A stretch of DNA of 33,274 nt from Sergeia podlipaevii (taxonomy: Eukaryota; Euglenozoa; Kinetoplastea; Trypanosomatida; Trypanosomatidae), in the NCBI GenBank assembly GCA_030849805.1, contig JASANZ010002016.1, positions 1-33,274 on the forward strand. Reading direction: 5' to 3'. The notes under the pieces were generated by a model, which saw only the letters and a list, made by a program, of their open reading frames with translations, did not search any database and had not been told where the DNA came from. The first letter of the stretch is position 1; every line of letters begins with the position of its first letter. The position numbers and the translations under genes were made by a program. Shown piece after piece: positions 9,939-19,888 of the stretch.

Positions 9939-12900
9939 TCAACGCTGAATGCTAAAGCGTCTATCGCGCGGGGTCGAAAGTGCCGTTTTAATCTCGGCAA
10001 GCGCCATTAAATTGCGCTTAATCGCCAGTTTGTAGCTCCGTTGAGCGGCACTACCAGATACTTCCAACTCAATAGCTCGCTCCGCCAATGCATTTTCGTG
10101 ACGGAGTCTCTCAACGTGACGACGTGCTGATCCATTCAACGGTTTCACACGCGGAAAAGCTGCCAGCGATGTCACCGTTGCCATCAGCGCCGATGGCACA
10201 CGCGAGGTGCCAGCCTCTTGCTGCACATCTAGCGCGGCCACCACAGACGTGTATACGGTACCCCCAATGATTTCCCGCAAGAGCGGATACGCCGCAGCGC
10301 ACTGGCGATGCGCCGTCGTTGGTGCAATACCACCACCACTACTATACTTGGCAGCTGCAGCGCTGCGCAGCACAAACTCCAAGACACGATTGTCACCACC
10401 AACACCAACGCACGTGAGCGTGCTCATGATGAGATCTCCATCCTCAGCAGACCCAGGCATCATACCAGTGACAGGCTCCAAAATGGTATCATCATCCTCT
10501 TCCTCTGACTCCATATACTCAGCAATGGCATCACAATCATCATCGTCGTTCGCATCTATGCGGACAGGCAGGCCCTCGCCCTTATGGATCAGCACTGCCG
10601 TCATCACCTCCACCATGTTAGTTCCCAAGGCGGCCACATCCGTCGCAAATCGAAGGCCGTTACTCTGGGCAGCCAGAATCGCCGCCTCAAATTCATCGAC
10701 GCTGTGCACAACGCGATACTCGACGCCACCAATGCGATGTCCATACAGAGGCGAGCGCACCATGCGTAAACGCAAGCCGCGGTGAGCCTCATTCGCGAGC
10801 ATGTCGACCACCTCTGTGACTCCCACCACCTCCTCCTCAACACTACTATTGCTGCTCTCCTTCGCTTCCGAGTCGGTGCTACAGATGAGAGCAAAAGAAA
10901 TCGCCAATTCCATGTCAGCTCCGCGACCACGACGCCGCTCCACATCTCTCAGTGCATTCTCCATCATCTGGCGCTTCAGACGCCAGATGGGCGACGCAAA
11001 GGGCTCATGTAGATGGGTGCCACTGACATCGTCCACCGCGCAGCACACGTTGTCGTCGACACTGAGCATAGCGGTGCTGCGACCAGAAAGAAACACCTGG
11101 CGAAGTTTATCAATCAGCTCAGACTTGATGGAAATACCAGGCGCACTTGGCAGAGACACTAACTCATCGACCGTGAACGTGACTGTTGTTCGCGTTCCGG
11201 GTAGATTTATTTGAGCTGTGCCATTGCAGCATTTTATCGCCCCACCCGCTGCACTTGCAACCGTCGATGCTGCGGCGTCGACATCGTCGCCGCCAGCATT
11301 GGCATAAAGCACGAGTGTTGCGCTTCGATGAGTCTTCATGATAGGGGCCTGCCGTTGCATTGCTGCTAACGGCCTCACTTGAGTGCCAGTTGCTTTTTGG
11401 TCACATGCAGGTGGTGCACAAGAGCTACGCACGCCGCCTAAGTCACGACTTTCTAGCGCTGTTGAAGACGAAGAAGCAGGCTGCTCTACACGTTGACACT
11501 GCTCCAGGTTGACCTGCTCTGGCGTCTTCTTCAGCCGCGTCTGAGCTTCTGTTTCTGCTCTAACCGCTTCTGCTCTGGAAGGCACATTGTTCCGTGGCAG
11601 AGGAGGCTGCGTGCAAGGCGAGTTTCCCTTTATTTTGCTATTGGTCGCCGTCGCTCCGATCTCCTCCGTGGCGGTCAGCGAAAGCGAAGAACGGAGCAAA
11701 GCTAGCAGTGGCGATAGTGGAGCAGCCCCAATAGTAGTGGTGGTGACGGCTGTGGCTGTTGTGGATGCGGTTGGTCGTGCTGCTCCTGTGTCGTCACCGT
11801 TGCCGTTTTCCAGTGAAAAATTAGAGATGACAATATCATCGATTGAAACCACCGCAACAGGCGATGGCACGCGCACCTGCGGTTGCGGATGAGAAACGGA
11901 TACGGAAGAGCTAGATGAAAACGAGTGGGGACTGCTGCTCATGGAGGGTGCCCTCTGGCTAGACTGTGAATTGCCATGTGATTCACTTGGCTGCGCGACC
12001 TCCCCAATATCCTCTATTGTGGGTTCCCTACGCTTTGCAGGCTCACCAGACAACACCTTAGCAAGCATGCGTTCGGTCGGCTCGCGTACCGTGGTAGCAA
12101 GTAGCGCACGCCTCTTCACCGCCTCCCGCTCACGCTGGGCCGCAAGATCGTCCTTGTCTAAACTCCCACCTTGACGGACATCGTCTGTGCTTCCTTCTCT
12201 AGTTGCCATTACAGTTTGATTTTCGTTAAAAACTCCAGAATCACCAAAAGAGGTACTAGAGGGGTGGTGGGGAGCCGCGCTGGCTGTTTCTGCGCCAGTT
12301 GAATCTGTACTCAGCTCGGATGCTCCAGTCCTGCTGCTGTCGCTATACGGGCAAGCGACTTGATTGTTGGCAGCGGTAGGGAGTTGTGACTGGGTCGCCA
12401 TGACTGGTGGAACAGCAGGCGCTTCGGCGACGCGTGGAGGTTGTGGCTTGGGAGGCGCCACCTTCTTAAAAATGGAAGACTTTTGAAGAATGCTCTGCGT
12501 GTGTATCAATGGAGCACCTGAATTGCCACATTGGAGGTTCATAGCAGAATTTGCTGTAGACTGAACTGGATGGTGAGGAGGCAGAAGCTCTGTGTGGGAT
12601 GGTGAAGGTGGTGGCTGCTGCTGCTGTTGTGCCGCTTGCTGAACAAAGTTCTGTGCTGGCGCCACCTTCTTGAAGCTTGAAGATTTCTTCAGAATACTCT
12701 GCGTGCGCGCCAGCGGTACCCCACTGTTGACTGCGTTGGGCACCGGTGATGACTCCTGTAGTGAGGACGCAGGAGCTGACAGAGCGTGTTGCTGGACTCG
12801 TGGAGAATGAGCTGGAACAGGGACAATAAACTTACTGTTCACGTTCCATCCTGGGGGAATCGGAAACGGAAACGGTGGTGCGAAGAGCCTCCCCGTATGA

Positions 12901-13442
12901 CGCAGAACCACCGCAGGAAGCTGAGGTAACCGCCGAAGCTCTTGCAGCTGCAGAGGGGTAAAGTCCTGCGATGTAACAGTAGACAGCGTTGGGCCTCTTG
13001 AATCGTAGTGCTGTTGCCGTTGCTGTTGCTGCGGAGGTAGCACCGGCTGTTGCCGCTGCTGGCGCAGCGGAGACTCTCCAGGTGCGTAGTATGACTGGGA
13101 GCGTTGTGAAGACATTTGGCCGGCTGGGCGGCCAGGATCAGCAGAGAGAATTACATTCTGTGCATCTGGTACGCGGCTGTGCTGCGTACTGTGCTGCGGA
13201 GTTGTATTCGCGGTTTGCGGATAAGGAGCCGTTCTATGAATAGCATCGCCACGATCGTTGCCGTCGCCGCCAAAAAGAGGATACTGCTTGATCTTCCCCT
13301 GATCTTGGTAACTCCGCAGTGGCTTCACCGGAGATAACTGTCCACTTCTCGGATCTGACTTTATGTTCTTATGTTTGCCCCCGCCGCTGCCGCCGCCGCC
13401 TTTCTCCACTGCTGTCTGTGCTACAAGCTTCCGTCGCCCCAT
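9939..13442 (-). CDS. Divergent kinesin-related protein with a long disordered N-terminus (gene C)
   Basis: 1167 aa from ATG at 13442. A near-ideal splice acceptor lies 20 nt upstream, which supports this start. Residues 1-730 are mostly disordered (Gln/Pro/Ser-rich), with two copies of a basic motif, TQSILKKSSSFKKVAP and TQSILQKSSIFKKVAP, near residues 240-260 and 308-328. A short charged helix occurs near residue 430 (AAQREREAVKRRALLA). Residues about 731-1105 match the kinesin-like region of gene B block by block: VFLSGRSTAMLSVDDN in place of the P-loop strand, MELAISFALI, SPLYGHRIGGVEYRVV, MSTLTCVGVGG for switch II, and EIIGGTVYTSVVAAL for the LGG strand. No Walker A lysine, SSRSH or DLAG remains. 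An acidic insertion (Asp/Glu-rich, about residues 961-988) interrupts the domain. It is the most diverged paralogue. Nucleotide binding is unlikely and a cellular role cannot be read from the sequence. Confidence 0.75.
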   Translation of the reverse strand: MGRRKLVAQTAVEKGGGGSGGGKHKNIKSDPRSGQLSPVKPLRSYQDQGKIKQYPLFGGDGNDRGDAIHRTAPYPQTANTTPQHSTQHSRVPDAQNVILSADPGRPAGQMSSQRSQSYYAPGESPLRQQRQQPVLPPQQQQRQQHYDSRGPTLSTVTSQDFTPLQLQELRRLPQLPAVVLRHTGRLFAPPFPFPIPPGWNVNSKFIVPVPAHSPRVQQHALSAPASSLQESSPVPNAVNSGVPLARTQSILKKSSSFKKVAPAQNFVQQAAQQQQQPPPSPSHTELLPPHHPVQSTANSAMNLQCGNSGAPLIHTQSILQKSSIFKKVAPPKPQPPRVAEAPAVPPVMATQSQLPTAANNQVACPYSDSSRTGASELSTDSTGAETASAAPHHPSSTSFGDSGVFNENQTVMATREGSTDDVRQGGSLDKDDLAAQREREAVKRRALLATTVREPTERMLAKVLSGEPAKRREPTIEDIGEVAQPSESHGNSQSSQRAPSMSSSPHSFSSSSSVSVSHPQPQVRVPSPVAVVSIDDIVISNFSLENGNGDDTGAARPTASTTATAVTTTTIGAAPLSPLLALLRSSLSLTATEEIGATATNSKIKGNSPCTQPPLPRNNVPSRAEAVRAETEAQTRLKKTPEQVNLEQCQRVEQPASSSSTALESRDLGGVRSSCAPPACDQKATGTQVRPLAAMQRQAPIMKTHRSATLVLYANAGGDDVDAAASTVASAAGGAIKCCNGTAQINLPGTRTTVTFTVDELVSLPSAPGISIKSELIDKLRQVFLSGRSTAMLSVDDNVCCAVDDVSGTHLHEPFASPIWRLKRQMMENALRDVERRRGRGADMELAISFALICSTDSEAKESSNSSVEEEVVGVTEVVDMLANEAHRGLRLRMVRSPLYGHRIGGVEYRVVHSVDEFEAAILAAQSNGLRFATDVAALGTNMVEVMTAVLIHKGEGLPVRIDANDDDDCDAIAEYMESEEEDDDTILEPVTGMMPGSAEDGDLIMSTLTCVGVGGDNRVLEFVLRSAAAAKYSSGGGIAPTTAHRQCAAAYPLLREIIGGTVYTSVVAALDVQQEAGTSRVPSALMATVTSLAAFPRVKPLNGSARRHVERLRHENALAERAIELEVSGSAAQRSYKLAIKRNLMALAEIKTALSTPRDRRFSIQR
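12455..12735 (-). repeat. Internal duplication in gene C (TQSIL-KKSS-FKKVAP units)
   Basis: Two related segments of about 25 codons, at roughly 12735-12656 and 12530-12455, encode [N/G]SGxPLxxTQSILxKSSxFKKVAP. They are separated by a Gln/Pro-rich spacer. Conservation of SxFKK against a freely varying background suggests a functional linear motif, perhaps a basophilic-kinase site or docking peptide. Confidence 0.75.
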
Positions 13443-13462
13443 TAGCTGACACTTCTCTCACT

Positions 13463-13558
13463 CTGCAAAGCAATATATATTTATGTACACAAAAATGCGA
13501 GAAAAAACAAAAATATGAAAGGCGACGATGAGGGGCAGAACGGAAAAAAAAAAAAAAA
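13463..13558 (-). promoter_or_regulatory. Trans-splice acceptor of gene C
   Basis: On the minus strand a 15-base T-run (13558-13544) is followed by about 80 nt of pyrimidine-rich sequence containing no AG. The first AG is then in TTTGCAG, ending at 13463. This is a textbook spliced-leader acceptor and leaves a 5' UTR of 20 nt before the ATG. Confidence 0.6.
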
Positions 13559-14003
13559 CTCGGATGAAATGCGTAGCGATGATGAGTGGTATGCCAGCTC
13601 AAAAGAAACTAAGTACTCGGTGCGTGGCAACACGCTGCACTCGACTTGTAGAGGAATGTATGCTAAATGTAAAAATAAACAGTAGTGAAAGAAAAAAAAA
13701 ATGGAAATGAGAAGGGGGAAATATATATATATATATAAGTGATAAATTGATTGACAAAGAGAAACGAAGAACAGTAAAAATCAGACGACAATGTACAACT
13801 GAAAAAAAGGAATAAACTTGTCGAGGTCACTGGAAAGGGGGGGGGTGATTTTTGTGTTCGCGAAAAACAAAATGCATCTTTATAATGGAAAAAAAAAAAT
13901 CAGAATGTGGAAAGCCAGAAAAACAATTTTTTAAGAAAAAGAGGAAAACACGCTCTTGCATTGCTTGCTGGTGTCGAGTATTTCCTTCCTCTCAAAGTAT
14001 CAA

Positions 14004-14007
14004 AAAA

Positions 14008-14042
<35 letters not shown>

Positions 14043-14048
14043 AAATAA
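14004..14048. repeat. (AAAT)n microsatellite
   Basis: About ten AAAT/AATA tetranucleotide units in a row in the spacer between D and C. Confidence 0.9.
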
Positions 14049-15006
14049 ACAACAAATCTTCTCGTATAGTGTCCAAACAAGCATTTTAGCGTCGAATAAC
14101 AGCAACAGCGCTGCCTTAAAGAAAAGTGTATTTGAAGAAACCTAAAGAAAAAAAAGATACAGTAGTAAGTGACTAGCGGCAAATCAGAAACAAAAAAAAA
14201 ATATGCAGATAGATACAGACACCGGCAAACAGGCCGTATTGCATATTTCATCTATAACAAAGAGAGAAAACCTGTGCGCATGTAGAGCACCTCGTAACGC
14301 TCCACGTACGTATCCTTATATATTTTTCCCTCTTCATGTCACTGTTTAGTTCTTGCTTAGAGTGAATCCCCTTTTAAAAGGTTCAGGCACACTCGTAGTT
14401 GCACTCTCTAAGGAGCACACACAAACACAGCAGTAAGGAAAAAAAAAAGAGAGGGAGAGAAAATCAAAAAGAACCATTATTGTAATTGATGATAAACATG
14501 AAAAAAAAGAAAGGAAAAGACACAAAAAGGTGGAACTATAGGATGCACTTAGTAACGGAGCTATGAAGACTGTGATACTTCCCACCTCTCTTCCCACTAC
14601 CTAGAAATACTATTGTCACCAACAACTATACGAAGAAAGCAATATATATAGCGCCTATCCAATCAAACAGCAGAAAAAAAAAAAAAGACACTTCATCAAC
14701 TCATTAACGGCCTTTCAAAAATGCTATCCCCCCCCCCCGCACGTTGCAAAGTCACACCTTTTTTCTTTTGGTAGCTATGTTTAATTTAAATGTCAATATA
14801 CAGCAATAAAGAAAATTACTAACTCTCATCTTAGAACGGGGGATATCCTACCAATGGCATAAAAAGAATTTACGGCCTTTCTGCCTCTTGCCAAAAAAAA
14901 AAAACTATGTACTTAAAAAAAAAAAAAGATAAATCAGATCTCTATCAACGTATATAGTCAATGAGGATCAAAAGAAAACGCAAATAGGTGTGAGGGAGTA
15001 GCGCGC

Positions 15007-15026
15007 AATAATAATAATAATAATAA
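15007..15026 (-). repeat. (AAT/ATT)n tract in the 3' region of gene D
   Basis: AAT repeats on the plus strand about 380 nt past the gene D stop, the same class of tract as after B, C and E. Confidence 0.8.
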
Positions 15027-15105
15027 CGCAACTGTGTGCCTCACTACAAGATACGATGTACGATGCACATATGTTAATCAAAAAGGAAAAAGAAACGATT
15101 CAATA

Positions 15106-15134
15106 ATATATATATATATTTATATATATATATA
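15106..15134. repeat. (TA)n microsatellite
   Basis: Alternating TA with one interruption, in the 3' region of gene D. Confidence 0.85.
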
Positions 15135-15408
15135 TGTATGTATGTTACCTCACGAACAACTGACTTTACTTTTGTATTCTTCTCACCTCGTTTTCGGTTG
15201 AAAAGACAATTTCTCCTCCCTCCCTCCCCCCGCGCAATGGAGCTCAGAAGATGAACTTGTCGTGAGAAAGGTGAAAATGAAAGCACTGCCTCTCTGTCGG
15301 GCTTGTGGCACTTGTAAAGAAGCACAATAATAACTAACTAATGCTGCTGTTGCTGCTCTGCGAGTGCGACTCACCTACCCACCATGCACGTTGAGCACTT
15401 CAAGGGCT

Positions 15409-16476
15409 TTAAAAATTGCGCATCAGTGGCATACAAGACAAGCGCTGCTGCTGGTCGCTCTGCATATATGGCTGCTGCTGTTGCTGCGGTCGATACATCA
15501 TGAAACTGCTCTGTGTAGAAACATTTAGTGGTGGCCCCCCAACGGGTTGCTGGCGCTGCTGAAAATATGAGTTTCCATTAATCGTGTAGTACTGCGGCAT
15601 CCCTCCATTCGATGCTAAATAGCCTCGACCACCAGCAAAGCTGCCGCCTCCCCCACTAACAACGTTCTGAGGCATCGTGTGGACGCCCGTTTTGCTGTCA
15701 TACGAATAGCTGTTGTAATGCTGGCGGAGGGCTGGCGTATTGGATGATTGTGTATCCTGCTGTTGCTGCCCAATACCTTGCTGTTGTTGTTGCTGCTGCC
15801 GTCTTAACATTCGTCTTAATTTCCGCTGCTGTCGCTGATCCGCCTTCTGTTGTTCCCAGTAGTTTAGTCGGTTGGGACTGCGATTTTGGATGGCACCCGC
15901 AATCTTGCTATTTTCCTCCTCATCGTTGCCTGGCACGTTAGTAAAGCTGACCTGCCGCCTTAGCAGGCGCAAGGAGGTGCGTGAGGTGAAAAGATCGCCT
16001 GTGCCCAGTCGAGCGTCCATGGTAGTGCTGCCGCTGCCGTTGCTACCGCTGTAAAACGAGTTGCCCATGGTCGTAAAAGGGAGTTGGTCAAGGAAGTTGT
16101 ACAAGGATGTCGCAGTGCTGTTGGCGCCAGAAATCTGCTGTGATGCCGCCGGGACACTATTATATCCGTTCATGCCACTGCCAATGTTGTCCAGGCGCGC
16201 TGGATAACCATAATATGTTGGTGACGTGGATTCACTCCGAGGAGGTGCGTTCACGAAGCCCTCGTTGCTATAAAAACTGTTGCTAGGATAGTAGAATCCT
16301 GCCCTCAGCCCATAGTCAGGTTGACTCGCCTGATAGGGAGAAGGTTGCTGGAAACCATAGAATGAGCTCATCCCACCCATTGAGCCCATTCGGCTAAGGT
16401 CCGTTTGCTGCGATTCTTGCCCCCACCATCCACCGTAAGCACTTGGTAACATTTGTGTCGCGTTTGAAAATGACAT
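15409..16476 (-). CDS. Small Gln/Tyr/Ser-rich low-complexity protein (gene D)
   Basis: 355 aa from ATG at 16476, 39 nt downstream of a clear splice acceptor. I recognise no domain. The N-terminal half is Ser/Tyr/Gly/Phe-rich (MGSMGGMSSFYGF near residue 30), resembling a shortened form of the SMYG repeats in B and F. At about residues 153-172 it carries MDARLGTGDLFTSRTSLRLL, matching gene B in MD, LFTSR, both leucines and spacing. Residues about 175-185 include LLRRQVSF, a possible basophilic phosphosite. A basic Gln/Arg segment (about 212-240) contains a Gln run, and the C-terminus is again Gln-rich. The composition is prion-like and suggests self-association. The shared motif suggests it uses the same partner as gene B. 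Function unknown. Confidence 0.75.
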   Translation of the reverse strand: MSFSNATQMLPSAYGGWWGQESQQTDLSRMGSMGGMSSFYGFQQPSPYQASQPDYGLRAGFYYPSNSFYSNEGFVNAPPRSESTSPTYYGYPARLDNIGSGMNGYNSVPAASQQISGANSTATSLYNFLDQLPFTTMGNSFYSGSNGSGSTTMDARLGTGDLFTSRTSLRLLRRQVSFTNVPGNDEEENSKIAGAIQNRSPNRLNYWEQQKADQRQQRKLRRMLRRQQQQQQQGIGQQQQDTQSSNTPALRQHYNSYSYDSKTGVHTMPQNVVSGGGGSFAGGRGYLASNGGMPQYYTINGNSYFQQRQQPVGGPPLNVSTQSSFMMYRPQQQQQPYMQSDQQQRLSCMPLMRNF

Positions 16477-16515
16477 GCGGCACCTGCTTCCTTCTGCTTT
16501 TCTCTCTCTCTCTCT

Positions 16516-16534
16516 CTTTAAAAAAAAAAAAAAA
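16516..16534 (-). promoter_or_regulatory. Trans-splice acceptor of gene D
   Basis: On the minus strand a 15-base T-run (16534-16520) runs directly into AAAG, whose AG at 16517-16516 is the first after the tract. It leaves a 39-nt 5' UTR that begins with (AG)n. The AG repeat could permit several alternative acceptors. Confidence 0.5.
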
Positions 16535-17235
16535 TACTATTATATAGCTATGTATGTAGGAAGGATGAAAAATGAGATAGAATGAATGCCCGCGTCACTT
16601 TAAAAACATATATCAATATTTATGAAAATAAAAACAGAAATTGCAAATTGGTACTTCCTTTCAAAAGACATATAATATATAAATTGTAGTGCTGAATGCA
16701 GACTGGAAAAAAGAAAAAACAGAAGGTGGCCGGGTGAAGAAAGGAGGGGAGGGGGGAAGAGAAAGATAATGAGTAGAAAATTAAATGATGTACTGACTAC
16801 AGAAAAAAAAGTTTGTGGAAGAGAAATAGATGCCACAAGTGGCGACGACTGAACTAAACCTACCAAATACACTCTATGTACACCTTTTTTAAAAATAATC
16901 TTCGTTCCCTCCTGCAAGTTAACAAAATAAATGTACTTCTGAATGATTATTATGCAATAGATGTTTAATATGTTGAGAAAAAGGCCACCGTATACCACTT
17001 AAAAAAAAAAAAATCCCTAGAAGGGTTCTACCTGTGTGCTCTTCGCCTTCCTATATTTATGATCTTTATTGTATATATCCCTGCAGCTGTTGATGTGGTG
17101 CGGCTGTTTCCTCTCCTCTCCTTTTTTTTTTGTAATGGTAAAGAAGAAGAAAAGAGATACCTCACTTGAGTCTAAGTTGAAAAAAGGGAAATTATGGCCA
17201 ACCTGTAAGCTTTCGTAGTTTTTCTTTTTTTGGTG

Positions 17236-17256
17236 TTTTTTTTTTAAAAAAAAAAA
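17236..17256. repeat. T10-A11 palindrome
   Basis: A run of ten T directly followed by eleven A, able to fold as a perfect hairpin in either strand. A second, T10-A9, lies at 18419-18437. Both are in the region between E and D. Confidence 0.7.
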
Positions 17257-18313
17257 GAGGGAGAAAGGCAAGCGAGTACAAGAACAATACTGAGACATAT
17301 AGCCTACTTTAAATACATAAATGTAAAGGAAGGCTCTGATCACTCAGCCTTGCGTGACTAAAATCAATATAGTCAGTTACTATAATGTATCTAAAATAGT
17401 ACGTTGGTGCAAGTAGTGTTCCTTAGCAATATCAGGTACTTTGACACAGTAAGAAAGAAAGAAAAGAAAGAAAGAAAAAAAAACAAGGCCCTGTTAATGA
17501 AAGCACAAAGAATGAATATGGACCATACATTACTAACAATCGTCCGTGAAGAGAGCATAAGAAAAAAAAAAGAGAAAAAAATCGCAGTCACAGCAAGACC
17601 CTTCTCACGTCAATAGAATAGTAAAATATAGAAAGCCTGCGTTCAATCACATAAAAAAAAGGAGAACATATCATTGGGCTAGAGCAACTTGCAGCATAAC
17701 ACCTTTATCGAAGTAAACGTGGACTTTTAAACCACTTGCTTTATAATATATATGCAGAATTCTGGTCATCCACAAGTGCTCTCGGCAGTTCCCACATGCC
17801 TCGCCCACATAAGCGCTCTTTGCCGTTGGAAGACGAGCATAAGCCAATAATATTTTTAAAAAAAGGAAAAAGAAGTAGCGCAGGGCACACAAGCAAAAAA
17901 AAAAAATTACACATTGGAGAATATATTGAAATGAAGAGATAAATGTAGTTTTAAGAAAAGAAGGAGAGTGAAAGGCCAGACAAAAAGTCAAACAGGAATA
18001 CAAGGCATGACTATAAGATACCGCTGCTCTTCTTTTAAAAAAAACATGCACATTAGTAAGAACATCCCCAGCCTCGATGATAATCATTACATATACACAC
18101 GGACGTCATCAAAAGAAAACCTTTTTGTTTGTTTACGCCGCTTATGATAAATTAAAAAAAAAAACCTGTAGTCACCAATGTAGCAACAGCGCTAACACAC
18201 ACACACAATAAAAAGCACATGACTTTCCTATTCCTTCTTCTTCACTTAATCAAAAAGATGTGATCATCTATGTCGAGCAAGTGCGTGTTGCACTCTTGAG
18301 TGAAGGAGAAGAC

Positions 18314-18341
18314 AATAATAACAAAAATAATAATAATAATA
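18314..18341 (-). repeat. (AAT/ATT)n tract in the 3' UTR of gene E
   Basis: AAT repeats interrupted once, starting about 245 nt past the gene E stop. The mRNA reads UUAUUA, as after B, C and D. Confidence 0.75.
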
Positions 18342-18587
18342 TGACAAGAACAGCACACAAATTCGGCGCTCAACAACACAGAAAGGCATAAAGAATTAAA
18401 CGAAAGGACTAAACAATGTTTTTTTTTTAAAAAAAAAGAGCGCACAGTGATCCCATCCAAACCTTTTGCAACGTCCCTCACCACCTCCGCAAGTCACAAG
18501 TTCAAGCAGCATCACATAGCGCATCGCTTTCTATTCTTCTATTTCCCCCCCCCCTCCGGTATTCGCCCTCATATTATTCATTTCTCG

Positions 18588-19523
18588 CTACGCTATGGAA
18601 TTGCGCATGCTAGGCAATCGAGGTAAGCCAGTATCATTTCTGCGTTCACTTCTCCGTATTGAGTTCTGCCGACGAATGGAACTTTGTCGGCTGAGAGTAG
18701 AAGAGCCCCGCTCGAGTGTACCGACGGAGCCCGAGCTGGACTTCCTTTGCATCGTCTGCTCAGCCGGTGGGGGCGGGAGAGCACTGTTGTGATGTGGCAT
18801 CTGGAGAGGAGACTGCTGCTGCTGCTGTTGTTGAGGGGGATACGGTTGCTGCTGCTGTTGAGTGGGATACGGTTGCTGCTGTTGCTGTTGCTGTTGCTGT
18901 GGTACTTGTTGGTGTAGTTGAGATTGTGGGGAGCCATAATACTTGTTTCCGTACTGGGCATACTGCTGGTATATCTGTGGCTGCTGCTCACGCAGTTCCT
19001 GATAGTAGTTCACAATTTGCTCCTGGTATTCTGGTGGATACTGAGAAATGAGATGGCTTGATGGAAACGAAGGGTCATTGCAGGACATGGCAGCACTATT
19101 TTGCCTAATACCTTCCCCAGCGCCATCGATGGCCCAGTCTGTTGGCGACCCATCTTCGTATTGTTGCTGCTGACGCATCTGGCAAAACGACTGTTGCCTC
19201 TGCACTTGCATGTGCTGAAACTGCTGCTGGTACATCTGGGCATATTGAAGCCTATTACCATAAAATGATTGCTGGCGCATGTGTGGTTGTTGCTGCTGCT
19301 GCTGTTGCTGCTGGTACATGGAAGGATTCCGCCTCATTCCCATGTTATACATACTTCCCATTGCTCTCATCCCTTGCATTAGTGGTGCTGGTTGTGGCTG
19401 CTGCTGCGGCGGAGGATATGGCTGAGGTTGGGCAGAAAGAGGCTGCAGATGGTACTGGCGTGGTTGCGGCATCCAGCGCGGCTGTTGCTGGTTCATCATC
19501 ATCATAGATCTATTATCGTACAT
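18588..19523 (-). CDS. Gln-rich prion-like protein (gene E)
   Basis: 311 aa from ATG at 19523. It is dominated by Gln, Pro, Tyr and Met, with several Gln runs (about residues 70-79 and 205-245) encoded by mixed CAG/CAA codons. MGSMYNMGMRRNPSMY near residues 56-71 recalls the SMYG repeats of B and F. The only less biased part is about residues 125-200, with acidic and tyrosine-rich pieces such as QYPPEYQEQIVNYYQEL. The C-terminus is basic with repeated RQ[S/N]SIRR (about residues 283-293) and further RxxS sites, suggesting regulation by basophilic kinases. There is no recognised domain, signal peptide or membrane segment. It lies between F and D. A role as an assembly or condensate-type partner of the neighbouring proteins is inference from composition only. 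Confidence 0.75.
   Translation of the reverse strand: MYDNRSMMMMNQQQPRWMPQPRQYHLQPLSAQPQPYPPPQQQPQPAPLMQGMRAMGSMYNMGMRRNPSMYQQQQQQQQQPHMRQQSFYGNRLQYAQMYQQQFQHMQVQRQQSFCQMRQQQQYEDGSPTDWAIDGAGEGIRQNSAAMSCNDPSFPSSHLISQYPPEYQEQIVNYYQELREQQPQIYQQYAQYGNKYYGSPQSQLHQQVPQQQQQQQQQPYPTQQQQQPYPPQQQQQQQSPLQMPHHNSALPPPPAEQTMQRKSSSGSVGTLERGSSTLSRQSSIRRQNSIRRSERRNDTGLPRLPSMRNSIA
18813..18901 (-). repeat. CAG/CAA (poly-Gln) tracts in gene E
   Basis: Three closely spaced Gln-coding runs separated by PYP-type spacers. A further nine-Gln run lies at 19286-19313. Mixed CAG and CAA codons argue that the Gln itself is selected rather than being a fresh triplet expansion. Confidence 0.85.
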
Positions 19524-19821
19524 TTATTGCCTGCTTGTAATTTTCTCTTCCCTCTTCTTTTGCAGAGTACTACGCTTTTGTATGTATGTGTGTACCTAGC
19601 GGTTCTCTCTCTCTAGCAGCGCCTTGCTTTTCCTCCTTTTATATTAGACGCCTCAAAACAGTTGTATGAGTGAATATACGTTTAGACAAAGTGTGAGTTG
19701 CAACACAATCAAAGAAGGAAAGATTGAAAAGGGAGGGGGGGATATAAAGAGGGGGTGCGGTGGCCAATGCTTGTCCGCACACTCCTATATAGTTAAGAAT
19801 TTCAAAGTGTTGTTGTATTTC

Positions 19822-19888
19822 CTTACAGTTTTATTTGAAGTGCAAAATCAAAAAAAAAAATGAGAAGAGAGAGAAAAGAAAAGAAAAA
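19822..19888 (-). promoter_or_regulatory. Candidate trans-splice acceptor of gene E
   Basis: A long T/C tract on the minus strand (19888-19850) is followed by the first AG at 19823-19822 (CTGTAAG). The resulting 5' UTR is about 298 nt. Confidence 0.35.

Larger units (their letters stand above)
13443..15408. other. Spacer between genes D and C
   Basis: About 2 kb, A+T-rich. It contains a (TA)n tract (13722-13738), a long (AAAT)n tract (14004-14048), a G-run near 13839, a C-run near 14729, an (AAT)n tract (15007-15026) and another (TA)n tract (15106-15134). By position it holds the 3' UTR of D and the splice region of C. I see no supportable gene. Confidence 0.7.
16477..18587. other. Spacer between genes E and D
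   Basis: About 2.1 kb, A+T-rich. It contains two T-run/A-run palindromes (17236-17256 and 18419-18437), an (AAT)n tract (18314-18341) and a C-run near 18546. Bases 17740-17850 are less A-rich than their surroundings, but the frame through them looks like random hydrophobic translation. No gene is supported. Confidence 0.65.

Noticed and set aside
14004..14048. Tandem AAAT tract as a CRISPR or transposon end
   Set aside because: A simple tetranucleotide microsatellite without spacers, terminal inverted repeats or coding sequence.
17236..17256. T-run/A-run palindrome as a bacterial-type terminator
   Set aside because: There is no G+C stem and the context is a eukaryotic polycistron; it is more likely homopolymer noise of the spacer.
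17671..18087. Minus-strand open frame of 138 codons with hydrophobic stretches
   Set aside because: Mostly T-run translation. The C-terminal part is more complex but there is no supporting motif, so I note the stretch in the spacer entry only.
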